A DNA stretch of 64,000 bases from Aquatica leii (Eukaryota; Arthropoda; Insecta; Coleoptera; Lampyridae), in contig CM069432.1 of assembly GCA_035610365.1 (NCBI GenBank), positions 170,808,035 to 170,872,034 on the forward strand, written 5' to 3'. The notes under the pieces are model-generated. The model had not been told where the DNA came from. It ran no database searches and worked only from the letters and a program-made list of their open reading frames with translations. Shown piece by piece: positions 49,901-59,293 of this stretch. The translations under genes and the position numbers were made by a program. The stretch's first letter is position 1. Each line of letters begins with the position of its first letter.

Positions 49901-50095
49901 TATTATAATATTCAATCTAAAAATTAATATTTAGTAAACTAAACTTTCGCCGTTTTTCATTTAGCCAATTGAATTACGTGTGTTTATTTAATTAAAGTGC
50001 TGCTTTTATGAATTTAATTTACATTTACTTCAGCCATTTTAGTACTTATTCTTCAAAAAATCTTATTTTTAAATAAATGAATTGTATAGTTAACC
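46990..50095. repeat. Nested tandem repeats in the Maverick right arm
   Basis: Three copies of a 237-bp unit begin at about 47011, 47248 and 47485 (marker TGAAAACATTTTGTT, then TTTGATAAGCTGTGACTAAT). A larger unit with a 1165-bp period contains the smaller one: position 47685 matches 48850 and 48421 matches 49586 almost base for base. A diverged third copy runs to about 50095. Within the large unit, GTGTGTAAGACGG occurs twice. There is no coding potential. The array fills the space between the polymerase promoter and the right end. Confidence 0.9.
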
Positions 50096-50109
50096 GTTTA
50101 AACTTAAAA

Positions 50110-50182
50110 ATTTTGGTAGTGTAGTGGTTAGGTGCTCTGCTTCGTAATCGAGGCAGCCCTGGTTCGAGTCCGGGTACGTTCA
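50110..50182 (+). other. tRNA-like sequence with intact A and B boxes
   Basis: A box TAGTGTAGTGG at 50117 and B box GGTTCGAGTCC at 50161, 44 nt apart start to start, the exact spacing of an intronless tRNA (positions 8 and 52). The T arm folds (CCTGG, 7-nt loop, CCGGG). An extended hairpin (CTGCTTCG/CGAGGCAG) replaces a normal anticodon arm, and the acceptor strands do not pair. So it is not a working tRNA, but an RNA polymerase III promoter could still act. It may be a captured tRNA relic, a SINE head or a functional part of the element. Confidence 0.6.
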
Positions 50183-50235
50183 TAGTTTTTTAAATAAAAA
50201 TACTCGCTCGAATCATGAGACTTTATGACGCATAA

Positions 50236-50411
50236 AAAATTACCAGTTACGCGATGACGCACGACGCAATCAAAATTACCAATTATGCGATGATGTAACA
50301 ATGTGAGAGAGAAAAAATGTGTGAGAGAGAAAAAACACTTTCACAAAAAACCCAGAAAAATACGTTCACAAAAAAACCCAGAAAAATACGTTCACAAAAA
50401 AACCCTTCACG
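50236..50411. repeat. Stack of short direct duplications beside the right end
   Basis: Three different short tandem pairs follow each other: AAAATTACCA(G/A)TTA(C/T)GCGATGA, GTGAGAGAGAAAAAA, and about two and a half copies of a 25-26-bp unit with CCCAGAAAAATACGTTCAC. Confidence 0.8.
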
Positions 50412-50482
50412 TACGTTTCCTCCGAGGTCGTGTGAGGTCTGTGAAAGTAAAAAAGGGGAGGGGAAGCTGGCCCCTTTCTACT
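50412..50482 (-). repeat. Maverick right terminal inverted repeat
   Basis: Reverse complement of 34881-34951 with two mismatches. Ends CCCCTTTCTACT. Confidence 0.95.
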
Positions 50483-50488
50483 GAAAAA
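50483..50488. repeat. Maverick target-site duplication, right
   Basis: GAAAAA, identical to 34875-34880. Confidence 0.9.
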
Positions 50489-52699
50489 GTCATTTTGCAT
50501 TTAATAATAATATTTCCAAATCAAGTTATGACCCGTAATTATTAGAAATATTTTAACTTTGGTGAATCGATAAAGTTATGTTTAACTATTTCTTAATTAA
50601 CCCTTTCTATACTGAGCTCTAGCCTGAGAAGAAAAAAGTACTAAAGGTAAGTCTACTAGTACTACCGACAAAAGAATTTTTAAAGCAACAACTCACCAAA
50701 TAATACAACATACCTAAAAATTTTAAATCAACAAGAGTAACTTTCGTTACAAAAAGAAAATTTGTAAAGAAAAATACATTATTTTAGATATAATAACAAA
50801 ATAATTAGATAATAATAACAATAAACAACATCGTAAAATAATAATAAATAACCTTACAAAGAATGTCGTGGTATACCTTCAGTTTTTTTATTACTTTGAA
50901 TGTTTGTTAAAACGATGTCTACTACCAAAGTTTAAAATATTGTATTCAAATATGTAATTTGTAGCTACAGTGTTTTTTTATAAGTTGAGATCTTCACTAA
51001 GCATAGTAAAGCTAAAAAATATAATCATTATTATTATACGTTGCATATCTTTATTAATCAAAATAGTAACATATAATTTAATTAATACAAATTTGATAAC
51101 AGCATGATGAAATAATCATGTTATGTGATATGATTTTGGCATCAGAGTGACATTCAGTTTTCTTATACATGGTACATTTGATGCCTTAAAAGTGATAATG
51201 ACAGTTTATAGTTACCGATTTTATGCGGAATTTTCGACACAAATTTTGTATGAAAATGATGTCTAATTGATACCCAAGAAGTGGTGTTATAAAGATACCT
51301 TTTAACGAAAATTTTGTTATTGGGAACCTAATTCAATGACATACACCTTTAAACGTATTGTGGTGTTTACAAGTGATTATAAAGTTGAATTAAAAGTATT
51401 TTTATACTCTTCATTGTTAATTTTTTTAGAACAAAGTAGCTATTTTAGGTATAATTCGGACGTATTAATTGCAGTATAGGTTTATAAAATATTATGTGTA
51501 TATCGTCACAATTAAACATTAGAATTGAATATTATAAAAATATTTTAGTTTGCGTTTGTTTTAGGAGCAATATAAATAATGTGAATCAGTTATCGCAAAC
51601 TGATTTTGCGCATGGTCTAGTCCAAATGTAGAATCAACTATGTATATTCTCATGTCTCAATATAACGCAAATAAGTAAACGATTATTTCAGTAATCAACG
51701 TCGTGTTGTAGCAACTACAAATTTTAAAACATGAATTAAAATGTAATTTAATGTTAAATAATGTCAGTAAATCTATGGCGATGGTGGAATTATTTATATT
51801 CTGTAAATATACTAATTAAAAACCGTTGCAGAATCATTTTTAAATAAAACAAAAATGAAGTTATATTCGTATGTCAGTAATTCTGATGATCAAAAACGCT
51901 ACCAGGTATCGTTTAGGAAGGATTGCCTATAGTAGAATCTTTTTAGGTGACTTATATAAGACTACATTTTTAACTGCCTACAGAAATAAGCGAACGTTGT
52001 TGCTTACATGCAGTAAGCAATTGCATGCAGCAAGAGAAAGACGGGGTGCTAGAATAATAAAATTCACAATATTTAAACAGTGCAACTAAAACTATACAAA
52101 AATAAATTTTGCTGTTGGTGAAGTCAGATTGTAAATTGTAAATCTATAGAAATAATTTAACCTTTTCATTATTAATTTTTGCAATTAGGATATTAGACTA
52201 GGATTAACATGTGAATACACCAAACTGCGCGAAAAAAGTGACGTCACAGTGTAATGCCCGATTAGAACATACAAGTTTCAAAAAAATTAAAAAAAATATT
52301 TTTTGTTTTATTTTTTAGTTAGTTATGTTTGTGTTTTATTTTTAAGTTTCATTTGAAACCGTAATCTTATTTTTTTAGGTTATGTCATTTTAAACTTATT
52401 TGTGAGCAAATCGATCTTTAAGCAGTTGTTAATTACATCGTCCAATTGAAACTGTATTTAATCAAACCTTAAATAAAGTACATTCAGAAGTATTTGTGAA
52501 CATTAATATTACGAAAAAATAAAGTACTTTATTTAAACAGTAATTATTAATAATAAACAGTTTAAGATTTGTTAGTATAACATAATTACAGTTAGTTTAA
52601 CATCTTAAAACTATAGAATTAATTTATTTCAACTACAGAAATTAGAAAATACATATTTTAAGCAATATTTTCAGTTTTATTAACACTCAAAATCAGAGA
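50489..52699. other. Non-coding AT-rich DNA
   Basis: No supported gene. A 72-codon frame at 51871-52089 has no recognised motif. Confidence 0.5.
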
Positions 52700-53250
52700 T
52701 AATGTCAAAGTCTCTATCTGAAGCATCACCAGTTACTTGTAATGAATTTTTTGTACTCGCCGCCTGGGAAGTGAAGTTTTACATACGTGTGTAGCCAATC
52801 AGGAAATTGTTATTCCCGCACGAGTGCGGGAAAAATTACAAAAAACACTGGCATTTACAGACATTTAAACAATAATATTATAATGCAATTATAATTTGTA
52901 ATTGTTAAAAACCGTTTTCCCAGTGTTTTTTATTAATAAAAACAAGAAGTAAACTTAAAAAAGCTATACAAAGTATACAAAATATGATCAGCACAAACAC
53001 TTTTGACATAAAATGTCAATTCATAGCACTCTACACTTTTCATCAAGGTGGAAATATTTGCTCGTTATAAAAAATTATGTACAAACCTCTTGCGGGAAAA
53101 TCATTCTAGCATTCGCGCTATTAAAGCACTCCCTCACTTCGTTCGCTCGTGCTTTAAATGCGCTCATGTAGGAAAAACTTTTTCCCGAACTTGGTTCGTA
53201 AATAACTATTTTGTATTCAGTGTCTATAATATGTTCCTTCTTTATCATCA
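52700..53250. repeat. Hairpin-rich, MITE-like patch
   Basis: Contains the perfect palindrome CCCGCACGAGTGCGGG at 52815-52830 and an imperfect inverted repeat with 15-bp arms (53115-53129 and 53149-53163, two mismatches) around the segment CCCTCACTTCGTTCGCTC. The CGGGAAAA motif recurs near 52828 and 53093. GC-rich, self-complementary islands like this are typical of short non-autonomous transposons in insect genomes; the element's own ends were not found. Confidence 0.4.
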
Positions 53251-53439
53251 AAAAGACATTCGTCTGATACGGTTGATTTTAAAAATTTCATTGACGTTAA
53301 CGAACTAAATGATTATTATTTTATTAATTTTCTTTACGGTAACAATAAATGTTTACACTCATTGGATCATATAGTTTACTGTGGCACACGTTTTAAATCG
53401 AATAGTACGTTTCGTTTAAGATTTGTCTCACAATATGTA

Positions 53440-53822
53440 ATCAGAGACACTGTTAGATCGCTGAAAAGTACTTTAACTAAAGATATTTGAGGTTTATGTA
53501 CTAAGGTTATAAAGGCTAATATTAGTTTATTTGTCGAACCACTCACTAAATTAATTAATTCAACTATTCAATACGGAATCTTTCCCGATCAGCTAAAAGT
53601 GGCACTAATTATTCCAATATCTAAGAAGGTTGATAAAAGTAGTCCTGAAAGTTACGAACTCATATCGATATTACCTGTATTCTCCAAAATATTTGAGAGA
53701 ATTATATATAATTAAGTTGTTCAGGATTTGGAAAAAATAATATATTTTTTCTTAATCAGTTTGGTTTTCGAAAAGATAAGTACCTCTACAGCTTTTGAAA
53801 CTCTAGTACAGCGTTTTTACTT
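53440..53822 (+). pseudogene. Non-LTR reverse transcriptase relic, fingers part
   Basis: The plus strand reads VEPLTKLINSTIQYGIFPDQ, LKVALIIPISKKVDKSSPES, ISILPVFSKIFERII and then FGFRKDKSTSTAFETLVQRF. This is the first half of a Jockey/CR1-type RT. Broken by stops, it continues only after the hAT-like insertion, at 54995. Confidence 0.75.
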
Positions 53823-54092
53823 TTTTAAGCATGGAGTCCTTACAAATTAAAATTAGTTTAGTGGAGCCCCAGTATATTCTTTTAACTAATTAAATAACTA
53901 AATAAACGGTAATAAAACCTTTTATTTTAAAAAAATTCATAGTAGATGAATTTTAGATAAAATTAATAAAAACAATTTTGGAAAACGATCTTTATTGTTG
54001 TTACCATAAGACTTATTTGTTTTAATGTTCGGTTTTGTTGGAGCCTGATATCACATTCTGCATCCAAGCGATATCGAAACTTGATTTAGTGG

Positions 54093-54953
54093 CTACGAAG
54101 AAAACTGTTTTGCTACATGCTGACGAATGGAAAAGAACAAAAATAACTTTTTTGACAAATGTAGATACTTCAGTGGTTGGTTTTTAAACTTCAGCTTTAG
54201 TGTAGAGTCTGAAATAAAATCTATCAATGTTTTATACTCTTGCGATGAAAAACATTGATGCAATAGTCCCATGGTAATCCATTTTCGCAAAAATAGTCGT
54301 TAAAAATATTCAAAATAGGAGGCTACAGCATGTTCGTATTGACACCGTACAAATACTAACAATAATACTAGCCCTGCTGTATCAGTGGATTCGTCCATTT
54401 GTAGAGAAAAATCACAAAACTTTAGACAAAAAGATAGCTCAGATTTTATCTTATCTGAGAGATCTTTCATGCGGGCAGATAGTGTATCATTCAAAAGTGG
54501 CCTCATGGATAGTTGTTTCGTCAAACATAAATTTTATTTTTTATAAGCTTTTCTGGTATTATGTGAGTCTTTTTAGAAATTGCAATTTTGTACGAAACAA
54601 TGTAAGAAGCTTTGATGGCATTTTCGTTAACAGTCTGTGATACTTGGAATATAAGCGTTTTTGTTTTTAAAAGCACCTCACGTTTTTGCGTAAAAAATTT
54701 TGTCGTCTTATTTTTATATTCCGGTTGCAAAGATTGGAAATAACAAAGGATTTTTTGCAGGAAACATAGAACTGTTTGGTAAAACTTTATTACACAAAAT
54801 ACACTGAAAGTGTTGACTAAAAATAGAATAAATGTTGTCAGAAGAAATTTGTTCAGGTCGGTATATTACTACCATAAATTTCTGTAGATTCTGCTGGGAA
54901 TAAAGAAGATATACATTTAGCATTTGATGTTTGATAAACATGCAGTCGGTCAC
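54093..54953 (-). pseudogene. hAT-type transposase fragment
   Basis: Minus-strand frames in order: a BED-like finger (CILCNKVLPNSSMFPAKN), then KVNEN-like helical sequence (QTVNENAIKASYIVSYKIA, KTHIIPEKLIKN), then LSARMKDLSDKIKSEL and CDFSLQMDESTD, the start of the RNase H-like catalytic domain with its first Asp, as in ZBED5/SCAND3-like hAT proteins. It ends soon after with YEHAVASYFEYF and further debris to 54093, so the C-terminal half is missing. Frames change several times. It lies inside an RT relic in the opposite orientation. Confidence 0.65.
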
Positions 54954-54994
54954 AAAAAATCACAAACACTCAAATTTGCTGAAAGTATATCCAT

Positions 54995-55120
54995 CTTAGG
55001 TACAATACGCAGAGGTGTCCCACAAGGTTCTATCTTGGGGCCCCTTTTGTTTTAAATTTATTTTAATGATTTCCACCATGTAATTCACATGCATAGAATA
55101 CGCTGATGACACAACGTAAG
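54995..55120 (+). pseudogene. Non-LTR reverse transcriptase relic, palm part
   Basis: RRGVPQGSILGPLLF and, after a stop, a YADDTT catalytic box near 55097-55115. This continues the RT fragment ending at 53822. About 100 codons of RT are missing between the two, so the event was insertion plus deletion. Confidence 0.7.
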
Positions 55121-57185
55121 TCCACAAAAGCTTTACTAATATTTTAATAAAAATTTTTTATCGCATACCGGTTGAAATACGAAATTAAAAAAAATTTAAG
55201 AATGTAGTAAAAGCTCTTTTAATTAATGTAATTTAACAGTGCTAATTCATGTATTTTGTTCATTTATTTATGCATAATTTGAATTGACGTATCCTACATT
55301 ATATCGATGAATTAATAAATTACTTAGGTACTTACTTACTCACTTACTTAATTTCGGTTTTCTTAATGTTTTATCGTATGAGATGTCATGTTTGTTTTTG
55401 GCTTGTTAAACTTGGGTGTCTGACAGGTAACACGATATGCTAACCACTGGTCCATCTTTTACAATTATGTATTATAATAATAATATATATATTATTATTA
55501 TGTATTTAATGTCATTAGGATAGTACCATGTTTATGTCCCGATTTAAATATCAAAAATCATTATTGATAAAACCCATTTCACCTCCTAAAATAAATAATG
55601 ATAAATGGCATATTATTATTAAAAATCATGTAAACATAAGTAGCTTTCCGTTTTCTATTCGAAATTTAAAACCTGCACCTGAATCATCAGTTCAAGAATA
55701 TGGCTGAAGTATTTATTTTAGAAAAAAAATATGCTATACAAAAGTTTAATGAATTTTCATAAAGCGTTTTCAAAAATTATTGTGATACTGTGTTGATTTG
55801 TTAAATGGGACACCTTATACATTATAGTATTGTATTTCCTACTAAATTTAAGAACGAGTTTATTATGCATAAAATCTTACGTGAATGGTTTGAGAGTTAT
55901 TAGGTATTCTTTCAAGAAAGTGGCACGGAGAAAATATTATGCTGAATTTAATTATTACAATTTGATATTTAAAGCATTTGCTTTTTTTTCTAAAATTGAT
56001 CCACATTCAAATAAAATTAAACCTACATGTTCTAAAACTTAAAGTAAATTTCTTATTACAGTCCAAACATGTTTTTATTAAGAGACTCGTATTAATAATG
56101 ATACAAGCAAAATGTTTTGTTAAAATTAAGACTTCAAATTAAATAAATTTAACCAATTTTTATAAGATAGCATATCAACTATTAAAGTACTTAATAAATT
56201 ACTACGAAACTACAAGTAGGCGTTTCAAGTAAGAATTTATGTTATCAGTTATCACTATTTGTTCCACGCTGGTGTAAAATAAGGTATCAGCAATTTAAAT
56301 TAAGAGTTTAAGCTAAGGATTGCATCACAAAATTCTTTGCTGAAGCTGTAGCAAAGATAAATTAACGTGTAACATGACTTCGACAGTCTTTTGTTTGGAA
56401 CTATACGACATGGATCCATCATTTTGAAGCAAGTTGCTTGCGAGATATAACCTACTCACTACATCAAATAGTGAATGATTGGAAACTATCAGAAACCTGT
56501 ATCAAACTTACTAGTAAGTATTGACTCTGATTTTAAATATTGTTCACTTTCGTTATATATTAGAATTATGTCGCAGTTTTGCAATGAAATGAAATTATTG
56601 TGCATTTGCATTTCTTTTATAGAAAGTAATTGACGTTACATCTCTTCTGTACACAACGGAAAATTATTTGGATATATTTGAGGAAGCTGAACTTAGGTTG
56701 ATGGTAAAGTTTAGAAATAAACTGCCTAGTTAGAGAATGCTTTGACAGAAAAAAATAACTTTCCAAAAGTTACAAGAAGATTAAAATTTGACTAATATTC
56801 TAAGTGGGTTACATCCAACGGTAACATACTAATAATGTTGATGCGCGTACATATTGGTGTCAAGGACAGTATTATTTGGATCCGTAATATTATCAAATCC
56901 GCGATAAATTTGAATAAACCGTTTTTATTAGTTAAAATTTTCAAGTCAGTATTACAACAAACACCAGTATTTAATGACATACTTCAGTTTGACCTGAGTT
57001 TACCGTTAGACATTTTGGTTAATTATTTGCGGTTTTCAGTTTTTTTATTTTTATTCATTTGACGAAATAGTATTTTTCAATACTTTGGAAGACATTTGTG
57101 TATATTCAAGTGCGTACTGAAATGATTCATTAAAGATTAATGTTAAAGTTATATTTTCTATTTTAGGTTATTCATTTATTTAATT
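55121..57185. other. Non-coding AT-rich DNA
   Basis: No gene supported. A (TAA/ATA) palindromic microsatellite lies near 55470-55502. Confidence 0.5.
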
Positions 57186-58465
57186 ATGGATGAAGCTAGG
57201 CTCTGTCACCACTCAAAAAACGAACAGCCCAGCATTTTTCAATTGATGACAAAGAACGCATTGTAAATATCTTTAAAACTAGTACCGAGGAACACCCCGA
57301 TAGAGCTAAGACCCAAATTATTAAGTTTACTGCAAAAACCGCAGGTAATTTTAATTAAGTTATTAATATTATCTATATTGATTACAATTTTAGGTGTGTG
57401 TGTCTCGAGTGTTTTCAATATTATTCGTTAATAACAAGAAACACATGACCTTAAAGCGCCACAAGTGTATCACAGACCACGATCAGTTTTGGACATCATC
57501 GATGATGCAGCTAAAAATGCTATTCGAAATTTTGAAAGAAATGAACCGCCAACTCTGAATAAAATGTTAACGGTATTGCAGGAAAACAAAAATCTACCTC
57601 AATTGAAAAGGAATACGATGAGTTTGCTAATTAAAGAAATTAGATTTCGGTGAGTAAACAAATAGTTTATTTATACATCTTTTAATGTGATTGTGGTTTT
57701 GTATTATAGATTCTCAAAACGACCACGCAATAGTATTCTTAAAGAAAAAAACGAGATCATTGCTTAGAGACGACGTTTTCAGCGAGAAATCCGCTAGTAC
57801 AGAGAAGAGGACAAGAAATTTAATTTTTTAGATGAAACCTGTGTAAACGTTGGTTATACTGTAAGCAAAGTATGGAAAGACACAACAATCTTACTCCGAA
57901 GCAGGCTTTCATCGAAGGATTAACGACAGGGTAAAAGACCCTTCCGGCAAGAGAAAACGTCTTATAATACTCCACATAAGGTCTGAAGACGGTTTTGTTG
58001 AGAATGGTTTGCTATGCTTTGAATCAAAGAAAACTGGAGATTATGATGACGAAATAACTAGAGAAGTTTTCAAAAAGTGGTTTTCACAAATTCTAAGCCA
58101 CTTGGCTGAAAATTCTGTGGTTGTGATAGATAATGCTTCTTATCATAGCAAGAAAACAGAAAAGATTCTAAATTCAGGAACGAAAAAAGCAGACATACAA
58201 GCTTAGTTGGAAAGCAAGCCGATTCTTTACCTACCAGATATGGTAAAAGCTAAACTTCTGCTTCTTGTTAGAGAGACTGCCACCATGCCAAAGTATGTAA
58301 CTGATAAAATGGCAAAAAAACAAGGTCGTACTGTTTTGCGATTGCCTCCGTATTTAATTCTTATTAAGTTGATATGGAGTCAAATAAAAGAAGAAGTTGC
58401 AAGAAACAATACAACATTTAAAATGAAAGACCTTCACCAATTATTTCAGCAAGCTGTAGGCAATG

Positions 58466-58473
58466 TATCTGTA
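58466..58473. repeat. Target-site duplication of the CR1-like element, left
   Basis: TATCTGTA, repeated at 62405-62412. The first base or two are ambiguous because the tail is TTA-rich. Confidence 0.75.
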
Positions 58474-58573
58474 TTCATTCAATATATTACCGCCGCCAAG
58501 TGTAGACGTGTACCGGTTTGTGTTATAAATACATACATATATTCCATAGATTTAAATTATAGTATTAAATAAA

Positions 58574-59293
58574 ATGCCAATAATAAGCAAGTGCAGTGTA
58601 TGTAAGTTAGAATTACATGTAGAAAAAGAACTAAAATGCGATGAATGTGGCAATCCAATTCATACCACATGTTCAGGATTGACCCGCGCTGAAGTGCAAT
58701 GCTTAAACTTAAAAGATCGCCGAATTAAATACGTGTGCGAGCTGTGTAATTGTAACAAGGTACAAGTAAGTGATTTAATTAAAATCATAACTAAGTTCAA
58801 AAACGAAATAACTGCGTTGAAAAAACAATCAATCTCACCTTTAAGTGAAGCCACCTTTAGAGAAGATTTGATAAGTGAATTGAATGAGCGCAATGTTAGG
58901 GCGCGTAATGTTATCGTCTATGGTTTGAATGAACCGGACGATGCTAATACGTGTACAGACATCGCGCAAGTAAAAGCTATCATGGATAAAATTGCCCCAG
59001 AAGTAGCAAAAGAGAACATTAAGGTATTTCGCATAGGGCGTCGAAGTTCTAATTCGCATCGCCCACTTAAAGTTGTTTTAAACGCCAGAAAAGATGCTAT
59101 CGCAATGCTTAAAAATAAGCGTCAATTACCAAAAGACTTAAAAATAACTATATCTTCTGATGAAACCGTTATGCAAAGAAGTTATAAAAAAACCATCAAT
59201 AGCACTCTTCAAGAACGAATTCAAAACGGAGAAACTAACTTGACAATAAAATACATTCGTAACGTACCTACTATTATTTCTACAAAAAACTGA
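58574..59293 (+). CDS. CR1-like ORF1 protein with PHD finger, 239 aa
   Basis: Intact. Residues 7-58 form a C4HC3 PHD-type zinc finger (C7, C10, C22, C25, H30, C33, C55, C58). After a helical linker (LIKIITKFKNEITALKKQ, likely coiled coil) follows a domain with RNVIVYGLNEPDDANT, IKVFRIGRRS, RPLKVVLNARKDAI and a basic tail. The last part resembles the RNA-binding ORF1 domain found in many insect non-LTR elements. Expected to bind element RNA and chaperone it. Its TGA (59291-59293) lies inside the open ORF2 frame. Confidence 0.88.
   Translation: MPIISKCSVCKLELHVEKELKCDECGNPIHTTCSGLTRAEVQCLNLKDRRIKYVCELCNCNKVQVSDLIKIITKFKNEITALKKQSISPLSEATFREDLISELNERNVRARNVIVYGLNEPDDANTCTDIAQVKAIMDKIAPEVAKENIKVFRIGRRSSNSHRPLKVVLNARKDAIAMLKNKRQLPKDLKITISSDETVMQRSYKKTINSTLQERIQNGETNLTIKYIRNVPTIISTKN

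Larger units (their letters stand above)
34881..50482. mobile_element. Maverick/Polinton, complete ends, 15.6 kb
   Basis: The ends are AG...CT inverted repeats and are flanked by an exact 6-bp duplication, GAAAAA, at 34875-34880 and 50483-50488. This is the signature of Polinton integration. The gene set is the family core: integrase, protein-primed DNA polymerase B, packaging ATPase, adenain-type protease, major and minor capsid proteins. The inverted repeats are only about 71 bp, short for the family, where hundreds of bp are common. All genes but the polymerase are on the plus strand; the polymerase converges from the right. Four lesions in three genes show that the copy is not autonomous, but the intact duplication and many open frames indicate a recent insertion. 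Confidence 0.97.

Noticed and set aside
50110..50182. Functional tRNA gene
   Set aside because: Acceptor strands do not pair and the anticodon arm is abnormal; only promoter boxes and T arm are intact.
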